Below are positions 1 to 7,862 of a stretch of 64,000 nucleotides of DNA, in pieces. The notes beneath the pieces are model-generated. The model had not been told where the DNA came from, did not search any database, and worked only from the letters and a program-made list of their open reading frames with translations. Numbering within the stretch: position 1 is the first letter of the stretch; each line of letters starts with the position of its first letter. The position numbers and the translations under genes are program-made. The DNA comes from Phytoactinopolyspora mesophila (GTDB lineage: Bacteria > Actinomycetota > Actinomycetes > Jiangellales > Jiangellaceae): positions 496,001-560,000 of the forward strand of contig NZ_WLZY01000001.1 in the NCBI RefSeq assembly GCF_010122465.1. The letters are read 5' to 3'.

Positions 1-168
1 TTTCAGCCGGGGTTGCTCAAGCAGGTGGCCCATCGGGACAACGAGGGCACCATCATCCGCAAGGCCGGGATCATGGGGATCGTCGCGACGGGAGGCGCGA
101 TACGCCCCGGCGACCAGGTCCGGGCAGCACTACCTGAACCGCCACACCAGCCGCTCGAACGCGTTTAG
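1..168 (+). CDS. MOSC domain protein, C-terminal fragment
   Basis: An open frame runs from the first base of the window to a TAG at 166-168, giving the last 55 residues of a protein whose start lies outside. The stretch reading GIMGIVATGGAIRPGDQV matches the closing strand of MOSC domains, where a hydrophobic run is followed by a glycine pair and a 'RPGD' turn. MOSC proteins bind or transfer sulfur at a molybdenum-cofactor type site and are often small soluble proteins of unknown substrate. The catalytic cysteine region is outside the window, so activity cannot be judged. Confidence 0.7.
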   Translation, partial: FQPGLLKQVAHRDNEGTIIRKAGIMGIVATGGAIRPGDQVRAALPEPPHQPLERV

Positions 169-242
169 GTAGGCCCGGGAGTCGACAACCCGCGGGCCCG
201 GCTATCGAGTGTCGGCGGCGTACGCGTCCAGCGATCCGGTTG

Positions 243-932
243 TCAGGCGTTGTCGGGCAGAGTACCGACGTCGACGAGTTGCTGGGCCACCCGGTGGAGC
301 TTGATGTTGTGCTGGGAGGAGATTCGGCGGAGGACGTCCCATGCCTGGTCAGTGGTGAGGCCGAAGCGTTCGCGGAGAATGCCGGTCGCCTCGCCGATCA
401 TGCGGCGGGTATCCAGTGCTCGGTGCAGTTGTTCCTCCTCGATGGTCCCCGCCAGCGCCACTGCTGCGTGGGCGGCCAATGCGAGCCCGTCGAGGAGGTC
501 CTCGTGACTGAAGGCGTCGATCTTGGTGGCGTAGAGGTTGAGCGCGCCCAGGTTCTCGCCGCTCGTGAAGAGTCGGAAGCTCATCGAGGAGTGGATGTCG
601 AGCTCGGCGGCGATGCGGGGCCCCCAGTTCGGCCAGCGCGGGTCGGCGGCCAGGTTGGTGACGGACAACACGTCGGTCTGGTTCAGAGCATCGAGGCAGG
701 GGCCTTCGTTCAGCTCGAACTGCAACTCGTCGATCTGCCGGAGTGTTTTGTGGCTGGCGGCGTGGGTGTCGATTCCGCTCCGGTGGACGAGGGAGACTCC
801 GGCCAGGTCGCAGTTCTCGATGATGTCGGTGGCCATCAGAACAGCCCGCTCCAATGTGAGCTGCGTGCCCGGCTCGTCCGCCATGGCGCGCGCTGCCTCG
901 GCCAAGAGTCGGTTGAACTGATAACGGTTCAT
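243..932 (-). CDS. GAF and ANTAR domain sensor/antiterminator
   Basis: A soluble protein of 229 residues. Residues about 20-150 form a GAF sensor domain (the run 'LNEGPCLDAL' and 'DPRWPNWGPR' is typical of actinobacterial GAF-ANTAR proteins). Residues about 165-220 form an ANTAR RNA-binding domain ('MIGEATGILRERFGLTTDQAWDVLRRIS'-type helices with the conserved alanine and the arginine pair). ANTAR proteins bind paired hairpins in mRNA leaders and prevent termination. I chose the ATG at 930-932 over the GTG one codon upstream because GGAGG lies a suitable distance before it. A sigma-F-like promoter precedes it. A second GAF-ANTAR gene lies at 20 kb. Confidence 0.9.
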   Translation of the reverse strand: MNRYQFNRLLAEAARAMADEPGTQLTLERAVLMATDIIENCDLAGVSLVHRSGIDTHAASHKTLRQIDELQFELNEGPCLDALNQTDVLSVTNLAADPRWPNWGPRIAAELDIHSSMSFRLFTSGENLGALNLYATKIDAFSHEDLLDGLALAAHAAVALAGTIEEEQLHRALDTRRMIGEATGILRERFGLTTDQAWDVLRRISSQHNIKLHRVAQQLVDVGTLPDNA

Positions 933-973
933 CACCTCGGTGAGCCTCCTCCATAGCCCTCAACATGCTGGCG

Positions 974-999
974 ATTCCCGACGATTCACTCCGGAAACG
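974..999 (-). promoter_or_regulatory. Candidate sigma-F/sigma-B type promoter of the GAF-ANTAR gene
   Basis: Read on the minus strand, CGTTT is followed after 15 bases by GGGAAT, one base from the GGTTT-N15-GGGTAT stress-sigma consensus. The expected transcription start is about 35 bases before the ATG at 932, leaving room for the visible GGAGG. Similar motifs precede other stress-type genes in this window. Confidence 0.45.
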
Positions 1000-1325
1000 C
1001 GGGACGACCATGTCGTACGTCACCCTATATTTGTTGATCCCGTCTGTTGATCACGCAGCCGGGCACATGTTATTTCGTCGAGCGGGTATGTTACAGCGAG
1101 CCGCCGTTTCGGCGCGCGACGGAGCTCCGGTTAGGCGTGTCGGCTCGAGCCAAGGGCCGGCACGTCGCCTTGCCCGGCCCCGGTACGCGCTCCTGACGCC
1201 GGCGGAAAGACTCACTACCTTGTGGTGGTCATGGCGGTCACCGGCCGAAGTGGTCCAAGCCCCACCACCGCTCGCCGCACAGAAAACGAGGCACTTGTCT
1301 CGACGCTAGAACGGCGCGACGGAGT
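1000..1325. other. Intergenic stretch without a supported gene
   Basis: The region between the GAF-ANTAR promoter and the end of the fic gene holds only overlapping short frames with no recognisable motif or ribosome binding site. It is somewhat A/T-richer around 1026-1090. I see no RNA gene or strong hairpin in it. Confidence 0.5.
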
Positions 1326-1952
1326 TTAGTCGCTGACGGGACGTACCCCGACGAGGTCGACGAGCGGCTGGGTGTCCCGGGTCAGGTCGAAATGGCCGAG
1401 CAGGCGGATGTACTCGCTTCGATCGACGTTCCAGTCGTACTCGAGAAGCTCTTCGCCTTCCTGGGTAGCCGCAAACGCCAGGTCGGCCAGCAGCCTTGTG
1501 GTGCGTCCGTTGCCGTCGATGAACGGATGGATGTGCACCACAATCGCGTGGAAGGTAACACCGAGGACGCGGGGGGTTAGATCCGCCGTGTGTAGCCATC
1601 GCCAACGCAGGTCGTCGACATCGGTACGCAACCGGACCGCGATCTGCTCGGGCGCGACCCCGACGTTGGTCTCCAAGCGTCGATGACGACCTGCCCACGT
1701 CCAGATCCGGACGTACAGGTCTGTGTGCAACTGGCGGACAAAGTGGTCGGTGAGGATCTCCTCCGCCGTGAGCGACCCGTCTAACACCGCAGTCAGCCGA
1801 TCGGCGGCGACCTGCGCCCAGATCGCCTGCTCCAAGTCGTAGACGTCGGCCTTGCGAACTGGATCACCGACCACCGCACGGGCCTGCTCCGTCAGGGACT
1901 CCAGGTCCTCCTCGGCGACCAGCGTCTCGCCGTACTCAGGGTCGAAGGACAT
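1326..1952 (-). CDS. Fic/DOC-fold nucleotidyltransferase toxin
   Basis: A 208-residue Fic protein. The active-site motif HPFIDGNGRTTR at residues 142-153 is complete: the catalytic His142, the Mg-binding Asp146 position, Asn148 and the two arginines are all there. Fic enzymes transfer AMP or another nucleotide moiety from a nucleotide to a hydroxyl group on a target protein; class I toxins modify gyrase and topoisomerase IV. The frame stays open to 2078, but I place the start at the ATG 1950-1952. It overlaps by one base the stop of a small upstream gene (TGATG), and the residues upstream of it look like translated antitoxin DNA. The layout is that of a class I toxin-antitoxin pair. The target is unknown. 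Confidence 0.88.
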   Translation of the reverse strand: MSFDPEYGETLVAEEDLESLTEQARAVVGDPVRKADVYDLEQAIWAQVAADRLTAVLDGSLTAEEILTDHFVRQLHTDLYVRIWTWAGRHRRLETNVGVAPEQIAVRLRTDVDDLRWRWLHTADLTPRVLGVTFHAIVVHIHPFIDGNGRTTRLLADLAFAATQEGEELLEYDWNVDRSEYIRLLGHFDLTRDTQPLVDLVGVRPVSD

Positions 1953-2116
1953 CAGGCCTTGGACGCTGTCGACTGGGTCGACTCCAAGAACTCCTCGACC
2001 TCGCGGGAGCGGACGTGACCGTCGGGAACCTCGCGACGCTCGAGACGCGCCGAGGCCGCGGCGGCCCTGAGAGCCCACCGCCGGATCGCAGTCTCGTCAA
2101 CCCTGCGCATCGCCAT
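1952..2116 (-). CDS. VbhA-like Fic antitoxin
   Basis: A 54-residue gene directly upstream of fic, sharing one base with it (TGATG). Its ATG is preceded by AGGAGG with four intervening bases, the clearest ribosome binding site in this part of the window. Residues 12-32 read RRW...AAAASARLERREVPD. From memory this matches the inhibitory helix of the Bartonella antitoxin VbhA (RR..AR.A.AS.RLEG.EPD). Ser22 and Glu26 fit the class I [S/T]xxxE[G/N] inhibition motif, in which the glutamate blocks productive ATP binding in the Fic pocket. The residue after Glu26 is Arg instead of Gly or Asn. The protein is strongly helical and charged. Function is inferred from motif plus position. Confidence 0.75.
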   Translation of the reverse strand: MAMRRVDETAIRRWALRAAAASARLERREVPDGHVRSREVEEFLESTQSTASKA

Positions 2117-2144
2117 CAGCCCTCCTGTGATCGACCAGCACTAT

Positions 2145-2153
2145 CTAGTCTAG
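2145..2153 (-). promoter_or_regulatory. Possible -10 element and operator of the antitoxin-fic operon
   Basis: The palindrome CTAGTCTAG lies about 30 bases upstream of the antitoxin ATG. On the minus strand it contains TAGACT, an acceptable actinobacterial -10 hexamer. A palindrome overlapping the -10 would suit autoregulation by the toxin-antitoxin pair. No good -35 is seen. Confidence 0.3.
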
Positions 2154-2435
2154 GGCACGCGGGCGGCACACCGGTCGCGTCCTGACAGCGTCCAGTCGCG
2201 GCTACTAGACGATTCCCTTAGGACCGACGTCCGGCCAGACTCGGTCCAGGTGCTCGGCGGAACGCTCGCTTCGTGGCTGCCCACTCGTTCGTGGTGTGGC
2301 TCAAGAGTGGCGTGCCCCTTCGCCTGGCGCCCGCCGCGGCGATCAAGGCACTACTTGAGGAATCGGGTGTGGCGACCGCAGCGCCGTCGTCTCCCACGCA
2401 AACGGCCGACGCACTTTCGCGACTGTGCGTGGGGT
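2154..2435. other. Intergenic stretch before the IS3 remnant
   Basis: No gene is supported here. An open frame starting at 2273 runs through into the transposase reading frame, but its first 70 codons resemble nothing I recognise and look like an accidental upstream extension. Confidence 0.4.
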
Positions 2436-3040
2436 TGCCCCCGTTTGGCGGACACCTTGATGGCGGGCCTGTGGGTCCGCCGGGGAGGATGTCTGTTATG
2501 GCTTCGAAGAAGCGGAAGTCCTACACGCCGGCGTATCGGCGTGAGGCGGCTCGGTTGGTGATTGATACCGGTCGTCCGATTGCTCATGTGGCTCGCGAGA
2601 TTGGGGTTGGTGAGCAGTTGCTGGGCCGCTGAGTCGCGATCGAGCGGGCTCGCGAGGACGCTCCACCTGCGGCGTTCGACGCCGATGAGCGGGCCGAGCT
2701 GGAACGGCTGCGCGCGGAGAACGGCGAGCTGCGGATGGACCGGGAGTTCTTGAAAAAGGCCGCGGCCTTCTTCGCGACGCAGAACCAGAACCGGTGAGCT
2801 GTTACCGGCTCATGGAAGCGGAGAAGGCCACCTACGAGGTCGTGCGCATGGCCCGGCTGCTGGGGGTGTCGCGGTCAGGGTTCTACGACTGGCAGGCCCG
2901 CCAAAGCGCCGGGGCGTCACCGCGGCAGCAGCGACGGGCGGTGCTGACGGAGAAGATCAAACGATTCCATGCCGCCTCTGACCACGTGTACGGGGCACCG
3001 CGGATTCTGGCCGATCTGCGCGATGACGGGGAGCAGGCCG
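2436..3040 (+). mobile_element. Truncated IS3-family insertion sequence
   Basis: Two overlapping transposase frames in the IS3 arrangement are visible, but the right half is gone. A plausible left end is at 2436 (TGCCCCCGTTTGGCGGACAC), 62 bases before orfA; this is tentative because no right terminal repeat survives to compare. OrfA carries an in-frame stop and orfB stops before the DDE catalytic domain. The sequence then runs straight into the 3' end of the methyltransferase remnant at about 3034-3047. Codons such as TTG, GTG, ATT and GAT are more frequent here than in neighbouring genes, consistent with foreign origin. The element cannot transpose on its own. Confidence 0.75.
2498..2797 (+). 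pseudogene. IS3-family OrfA transposase with internal stop
   Basis: OrfA of about 100 codons. The N-terminus (MASKKRKSYTPAYRREA, then 'HVAREIGVGEQLLGR') is the helix-turn-helix of IS3-group OrfA, and the C-terminus ('ELERLRAENGELRMDREFLKKAAAFF') is the leucine-zipper tail. Where family members read LLGRWV the sequence has TGA at 2630-2632, a one-base change from TGG, so the protein is cut after 44 residues. The ATG at 2498 follows GGGGAGG by nine bases. OrfA normally binds the element's ends and regulates transposition. Confidence 0.8.
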
Positions 3041-3072
3041 TTGTCTATATCTTGCTCGCCACCACCATGTAG
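2794..3072 (+). pseudogene. IS3-family OrfB transposase, N-terminal remnant
   Basis: The frame overlaps the end of orfA by four bases, as in intact IS3 elements where OrfAB is made by frameshifting. Residues 1-80 match the OrfB N-terminus: 'LLGVSRSGFYDWQAR' (HTH_21) and 'HVYGAPRILADLRDDGE'. After about 3033 the similarity ends and the last 13 residues derive from flanking DNA. The integrase core with its DDE triad is absent, so this is a deletion remnant. Confidence 0.8.
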
Positions 3073-3799
3073 TTCTCGGCCTCCGGGTTGAACGTGCTCC
3101 TTTCCGCGCGGAGTCCGACCCGGTGCAACTCGACTTCGAGTTCGTCGTGTCGGTAGGGCCAGCACGACAGCAGTTCCGAGCGGATAAGAACCGACCCGGC
3201 CGCATCAACTTGCGCGACCGCAATCTCGATGTGGTGCTCCTCCTCCCAGTCCGGCGCAATCTCCCAGCGGTAGACGACGACGGCATCGCGACCGTTCCGG
3301 CGGACGAGTCGATCACTGATGTCTAGCCGGGAACCTCTGGCCTCACGAGTTCCCAAGTGCGGGAGGTGAGTACCAAGCGTCCGCCACGGCGCAGAAGCCG
3401 TGACATCGACTCCAGGGCAGCAAGCCTGCCTCTCGCGCCCACGGCATGGTGCAGCGAGTTGCCCACGCAGAACACCATGTCGAAGGTGGCGTCATTGAAA
3501 TGGTCGGGCAGCTCTTGCCAGTCCGCTCGCACTGTCCGGACAGATGCCCTGAACTCCTCAGACAACTCCGCAGTCCGACGAACCATCGCTTCGCTGGCGT
3601 CAGTCGCGACAACCTGCATGCCAAGACCAGCGAGGCCAACCGCGAGTTGCCCGGTACCGCACGAACAATCGAGGACTTGAGCGTTTGACGGAAGGAGACA
3701 GGTGACGTCAGCGAACGCCGCGGCGAACTCGGGGGGCGCCAACTTCGCGTCCGAGATAAGCCACTCGTACACCTCGGCAAGCACGTCATAGCCCGTCAC
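3045..3799 (-). pseudogene. Class I SAM-dependent methyltransferase, frameshifted
   Basis: The first 159 codons encode a Rossmann methyltransferase: motif I 'VLDCSCGTGQLAVGLA', acidic loop 'VVATDASEAMV', motif IV 'DMVFCVGNSLHHA' and post-motif 'LRRGGRLVLTSRTWELVR'. It resembles the glycine/sarcosine N-methyltransferase group. At about 3338-3345 the frame shifts: one frame ends at 3323, while the next frame continues sensibly ('ARGSRLDISDRLVRR') to a stop at 3045. Restoring one base between the two parts would give a normal protein of about 250 residues. I start it at the GTG 3797-3799, which has GGAGGT seven bases upstream. Its 3' end abuts the IS3 remnant. It is a recent pseudogene or a single-base sequence error. 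Confidence 0.65.
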
Positions 3800-3926
3800 A
3801 ACTACTACCTCCGTCACGCGGCAGACTCACGCTGGCACATCAGTACATCAGCGGAGCAAGTCGATTCGCTAATGCTTTAGCGAGTGGCAACCCGTCCGCT
3901 CACGCCGTTGCCGGCTGCCGATGTCC

Positions 3927-4235
3927 TCAACTCGACTTGGCCTGGGGGCGACGGCGCTCGGCGCCGGGCGCCGACCGCGATCCGCGCTCCCACAGGGGGA
4001 TCCCGTATCGGGACTGTGAAGGAAGCGAGTTGCCCACTCGCATTGGCCACGACCCCTTAACAAGTGCAGAGAATTCGGGGACGGTCTCGTCGCCTGACTC
4101 ACCGATTGCCACGGCAATCGCTCGAGACGGCGGCTCCCCTCTGCGGAACACATCGGTGATGTACTCGCTGTCGTTTGCATCAGCTTCCGCGAACAGTGCC
4201 ACAGCATCCCACAGGACTACGTCGCCATCAGCCAT
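3927..4235 (-). CDS. Hypothetical protein
   Basis: A possible 102-residue soluble protein that I do not recognise. The first 65 residues have ordinary composition with hydrophobic and acidic alternation (MADGDVVLWDAVALFAEADA). The last 30 are rich in Arg, Pro and Ser and may be junk translation. I chose the ATG at 4233-4235 because the 14 codons upstream look non-coding, although no clear ribosome binding site is visible. An equally long frame exists on the other strand (3937-4302) with poorer composition. Treat as tentative. Confidence 0.35.
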   Translation of the reverse strand: MADGDVVLWDAVALFAEADANDSEYITDVFRRGEPPSRAIAVAIGESGDETVPEFSALVKGSWPMRVGNSLPSQSRYGIPLWERGSRSAPGAERRRPQAKSS

Positions 4236-4650
4236 GATGTTATTGCGCAGGCAACTCGTCGTTTCGTTCGCCCACACGGATGGGGATAGACCCGTTCCCT
4301 AGGAGAGCGTCGGCCACGATGGGCTCTTCCGCTCATTCCGCGCCAACCAACGGCCCACGAGCGCCAATGGTTACGGTTGGCCCAATCGCGGCGGAATGAC
4401 ACACCTGCTCACGCGCCATGAATGCGAGATGAGCGAGCGGGAACGCTATCCATTACGTGGCTCCAGGCTCTCCGGCCTGAGACACATTTCTGGAAGCGAG
4501 TTGGGTTGGGTTCCGCTCAGGTAGGTCCGGAGTGGGACATGACGATCTTCTGATGAACACCGTGCAAAGGCGTCAAATGATCGGGAACGGAGACGGTTAG
4601 GCCGGACGTTGGCGACGTCGCCGTCCGGCATCTACACCTACTCCAGCCGG
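4236..4650. other. Intergenic stretch with a hairpin near its right end
   Basis: No gene is supported. At 4601-4629 the arms GCCGGACG and CGTCCGGC flank a self-complementary GGCGACGTCGCC. This hairpin follows the stop of the minus-strand gene at 4651 by about 20 bases, so it may end that transcript, though no U-run follows it. Confidence 0.4.
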
Positions 4651-5484
4651 TCAGTCGTCCGCGGCTTCGTCAGTGGTCGTAGTCCCCGGTGGCTCTGCCT
4701 CCGCCGCTGACTCCGCCTGGGTCGCGGTCGTCGAGGCCGCCTGCACAGCGTCGAGCGCGTCGAACATCACCTGTGTCGGCGTGCCGATGTCAGCCTGGAC
4801 GAAACCGACCATTGGGAAGCGCATCGGGACCTTGGCTGTGACGGGCTCGGAGAACGTCTCTTCCTTTACCAGCAGGAGTTCGGCCGTACGGGCTTGGCGG
4901 ATCAGGTTCAACGTGGCTACGACATGGATCGCGACCTGTCCGTAGAGAAGCACCGCTGCGCTGTAGCGACTGCTGAGCGTGTGACCGGCGGCCTTCTCAC
5001 GCGCAGCAGGGTCTGCATGGACCAGGTCGCCGTAGAGCCACGAGTCGGCGAGCGTGGCGAACCAGACCGCCTGACTCGCTACCTCCTCGGGTCGAGTGAC
5101 CGCGAAGCCAGCCTCGGAGTCAGGCGCCTCGGCCTTCGCCCAGGAATCTCGAAGCGACTCGACTGCTGGACCAAACCGGGAATCCCCCTTCAGGAAGGCG
5201 CGAAGCGAACCGAAGACAGCCCGCCAGTGGATCGGGTCTCTTGTGAGCAGAAACGGACGGCAGCGTGACGCGAGGGACTCGAACGCCTCCTCGGGAGGGA
5301 CATCCTGGGTCATGCACATCACACCGTCGACGGGGCCGATGGTTGTCGTGCCCTGGGCCCACCTGTTGAAGAGCCGTAGGTCTCGGAGCAGTGAGTGCGC
5401 CTCGACACGACGTGCGCGTAGGACGAATGCGGCGATCCGGTCAAGGTGACGCGCGCGGATCTCGTCGGGGATGTCGGCAGCCAT
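4651..5484 (-). CDS. Hypothetical soluble protein
   Basis: A 277-residue protein that I cannot assign. It begins MAADIPDEIRARHLDRIAAF. The middle is helical, with a Trp/Tyr-rich segment around residues 150-165 (AVWFATLADSWLYGDLVH). The last 35 residues are low-complexity Ala/Thr/Glu, probably a disordered tail. There is no signal peptide or membrane segment. The sub-region 'VKVPMRFPMVGFVQADIGTPTQVMFDAL'-like near 220-245 has mixed beta character. It sits among other unknown genes next to a decayed IS element, in a segment with codon use less GC-biased than the rest of the window, which suggests acquired DNA. Confidence 0.6.
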   Translation of the reverse strand: MAADIPDEIRARHLDRIAAFVLRARRVEAHSLLRDLRLFNRWAQGTTTIGPVDGVMCMTQDVPPEEAFESLASRCRPFLLTRDPIHWRAVFGSLRAFLKGDSRFGPAVESLRDSWAKAEAPDSEAGFAVTRPEEVASQAVWFATLADSWLYGDLVHADPAAREKAAGHTLSSRYSAAVLLYGQVAIHVVATLNLIRQARTAELLLVKEETFSEPVTAKVPMRFPMVGFVQADIGTPTQVMFDALDAVQAASTTATQAESAAEAEPPGTTTTDEAADD

Positions 5485-5692
5485 ATTGCGATAGTCGCCT
5501 ACGCGGGTACGTAGTGTCGCGCCGACGCCGATGCGTCGCCCGTTTTATCCAGGCGAAGCCAGGATTCTCGCCCAGATTCAGAAGGGCGAGCCACTCCACG
5601 CGGTATGGATGAGGCCCGAAGCCGGGGTGCCCACTAGGAGATTCTCAAACCCGGCGCTAGTCATAGCCTTCCGCCACTTAAACTTTGGCCGC

Positions 5693-5968
5693 ATGGTGAT
5701 GAGCAGGGCCGATCGAAGAAGGTCGCGAATGGAGCGGGCAACCGAACTGTTCGGGTCACAAGCAAGCGCGGCGTTGGATGCTCTCGAACTTCTAGAACTG
5801 GCGTGGCACGACTGTTACGGCGACCTGAGCCCGTCGGAGCAGATCATCGATGACATCTGGGTGGTCTCCGATGGCGACCTCGCACGCCTCATCTCTGCCG
5901 CTCGCCTCGCAGTGACTGACTTCCGGGATCTACGCACGAACGCCGATGCGCTTCGACACGGTTCCTAG
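5693..5968 (+). CDS. Hypothetical small helical protein
   Basis: A 91-residue protein, unrecognised. Its body reads as amphipathic helices (ATELFGSQASAALDALELLELAWHDCYGDL, then SEQIIDDIWVVSDGDLARLISAARLAVTDFRDLR). The frame is open from 5531, but the upstream 54 codons are Arg/Pro-rich and unconvincing, so I use the ATG at 5693. It is divergent from the gene ending its upstream side at 5484. It has no cysteine cluster, signal or membrane segment. Confidence 0.5.
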   Translation: MVMSRADRRRSRMERATELFGSQASAALDALELLELAWHDCYGDLSPSEQIIDDIWVVSDGDLARLISAARLAVTDFRDLRTNADALRHGS

Positions 5969-6052
5969 TCGTGGCGCAACGGTCACTAGTCCCGCGTCGT
6001 CCCTAAGCGGCGGGATGCACCTGCCTCGGTCCACAACGCGCCGACGGACGCG

Positions 6053-6709
6053 TCATGGGTCTTTCAGAGGCCACGAGGTTGGCTGCGTGTTGGGCCGTTC
6101 GAGTCGGCGCCAATCGTTGAGGAGGTCACCAAGGACAACGAAGCTATCGATCGGATGGTTCGTCTGAATGGGAGCGACGACTGTAATGGCCCAGTCCCAT
6201 ATCCGGCTACCGTGTGTCAGCGCCTCGACAATTATGAGTTCGTGGGCTATCTCATGCGGGAGGTCCACAACGAGTGTGCGAATACCACGAGGTGTCGGGT
6301 GTCCGCCGAGCTCGCAATGCATCCCGTAGTCCGCAGAGAGATAGCGTCCGCCGGAGCGCTCCCGGAGATGCCTTGGCTGCCAACGAGCACGACGCTCCGA
6401 GTCGCTGGACCGCAACCAGCTTGCGGCCTCATCAAGGTCCTCGCAGCATGCCCATGCCAAGTAATCCGCCTCCACTAGTTGTCGTACCAGGGCGGCTGCC
6501 GAGTAACAGCCGTTGGCGCGGGCTAGGACTGCGATTCCTGAGAGGAGCTCGCATGCGACCTTGAGTACGTAGCCCAAGGCTACGATCCCTTCATCTCCGC
6601 CCTTGGGACCCATTTCTATGGCGCCACGGGCTTCGAGATTTCGCTCCGGCTTCGTGAAGAAGATCGCCCAGTTCGCCCATTTGGACAGGTAGGGCTTCAA
6701 GGACCACAC
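6053..6709 (-). CDS. Hypothetical protein, DUF5677-like character
   Basis: A 218-residue protein starting at a GTG, because a stop codon lies in frame just upstream. Residues 45-95 are a helical segment (ALGYVLKVACELLSGIAVLARANGC then AAALVRQLVEADYLAWACC) followed by a His/Arg-rich segment. This helix pattern, with 'VRQLVEADYL', recalls the DUF5677/HEPN-like proteins often found in mobile DNA, but that is a weak impression and not an assignment. It lies in the accessory segment with other unknown genes. No ribosome binding site is evident. Confidence 0.55.
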   Translation of the reverse strand: MWSLKPYLSKWANWAIFFTKPERNLEARGAIEMGPKGGDEGIVALGYVLKVACELLSGIAVLARANGCYSAAALVRQLVEADYLAWACCEDLDEAASWLRSSDSERRARWQPRHLRERSGGRYLSADYGMHCELGGHPTPRGIRTLVVDLPHEIAHELIIVEALTHGSRIWDWAITVVAPIQTNHPIDSFVVLGDLLNDWRRLERPNTQPTSWPLKDP

Positions 6710-7449
6710 GCCGAGCGTCCATCGCCCCCGGATTTAGTGCGTGCTCACGGACAGCATCGCTTGAGAACCCAATCATTAGCTGACCTTACTCCTCGACCGC
6801 CTCCTGTGGGACAACCGGCGGAGCTTCACCCGGCAGCGTGGCCGGACATCGCGTCCGTTGGGGGGGCATGTAACGGGACGCTGAGGGCGCTTCACTGCAT
6901 TCTGGGCGCAAAGATGCGAGTTGTGGTCGTCGCTGAGTAGAGCATGTCTGGTCGCTGAGGGTGCTGAGCCCAAATGCTATGCGTGGAGCTATTCGGGTTG
7001 ACCTTCATAATGTTCCGACGGGATCGGGCGTCAGGCACAACGAAGCCGCGTGGGAAGTTGCGTCACCGAAGTACGTGAATGAGCAACAGGCACTTTGGAC
7101 CCAGGCATGGGCTCAGTTTTCGCTTCTTCCGGGTGAATCGGACCTTCTGTGCCCACTGCGAGGTCGTCGTCGGCTGTTGTGCATCCGCAGAGCGGGCATG
7201 GTCTCGACGACCTCGCCCTCATCGCCGAAGCTTGAGCGGCACGCGAGCCGCGCGGAGATGATCAATGCGGTGGTCTGCGCTGGGCTCGGGCTGCGACAGG
7301 TGGCCGAGTCCGCCGAGCCGTTCTGCCGAGCCGATCATGTCTCGGCTGCCGCACGGCAAGGACGTCTACCCGACGCGTTCGCGCTTACTAGCGCAGAAGC
7401 CCTGATCGCAGGTCTCGCCGGCTCGGTAGCGTCCAGGAGTTGGTCGGCC
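6710..7449. other. Gene-poor stretch
   Basis: About 740 bases without a convincing gene. A plus-strand frame from 6961 to 7491 gives 176 residues, but its composition is erratic and it overlaps the MerR-type promoter. A minus-strand frame (7031-7222) contains a CPLCGC motif reminiscent of a zinc ribbon but is too short to support. Both may be decayed genes. Confidence 0.4.
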
Positions 7450-7480
7450 TTGAATTCGGTACTCAGGTACAGGTTTAGGG
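7450..7480 (+). promoter_or_regulatory. MerR-type promoter with 19-base spacer
   Basis: TTGAAT (7450-7455) and TTAGGG (7475-7480) are separated by 19 bases, the overlong spacer that MerR activators untwist. Centred in the spacer is the dyad GGTAC-TCAG-GTAC. The predicted start lies at or next to the ATG at 7488, so the mRNA is probably leaderless. The operon encodes its own MerR regulator 370 bases downstream, so autoregulation is likely. Confidence 0.7.
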
Positions 7481-7487
7481 TGGCAGT

Positions 7488-7862
7488 ATGAACGCTGAGA
7501 AGGGCTTGTCGTTTGTGCCCGACGCCTGCACTCTGCCGACGGCGGAACAGCTGCTTCGGGAAGCGGAGTTCCGCAGTCTTTTCGGCTCTGCTGTGCGGGA
7601 GATCCAGCGGTCGTCGGCCACTAGCCTGACGCTCGTACTGGATGGTGATCCGCCGACGGAGGAGACCGCACGCGATCTGGCCGCGCGGGAGGGGCAGTGC
7701 TGTTCGTTCTTCACCTTTACCTTCAGACACCGCAGAGATGCTCGAGCGAGCACGCAGGATCTGCTGGAGATGGCCATCACTGTGCCTGACGGGCGTGCCG
7801 CCGTTCTCGACGGCGTCCAGCAGCTGGCGGCACGGTCAATGGGGAGAGACGGGGCTGTATGA
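7488..7862 (+). CDS. Conserved MerR-associated hypothetical protein
   Basis: A 124-residue soluble protein of a type commonly found beside MerR regulators in actinobacteria. Conserved-looking features are 'ACTLPTAEQLLREAEFRSLF' near the N-terminus and 'AREGQCCSFFTFTF', whose cysteine pair could bind a metal or thiol ligand. Its biochemical role is not known to me. It is the first gene of a two-gene operon and overlaps merR by four bases (ATGA). Expression is expected from the 19-base-spacer promoter immediately upstream, probably as a leaderless message. Confidence 0.8.
   Translation: MNAEKGLSFVPDACTLPTAEQLLREAEFRSLFGSAVREIQRSSATSLTLVLDGDPPTEETARDLAAREGQCCSFFTFTFRHRRDARASTQDLLEMAITVPDGRAAVLDGVQQLAARSMGRDGAV

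Noticed and set aside
240-956. Long plus-strand frame opposite the GAF-ANTAR gene
   Set aside because: It mirrors the minus-strand gene, whose domains are unmistakable; the plus-strand translation has no motif.
6961-7491. Plus-strand frame of 176 residues before the MerR operon
   Set aside because: Erratic composition, no ribosome binding site, and it runs across the MerR-type promoter.
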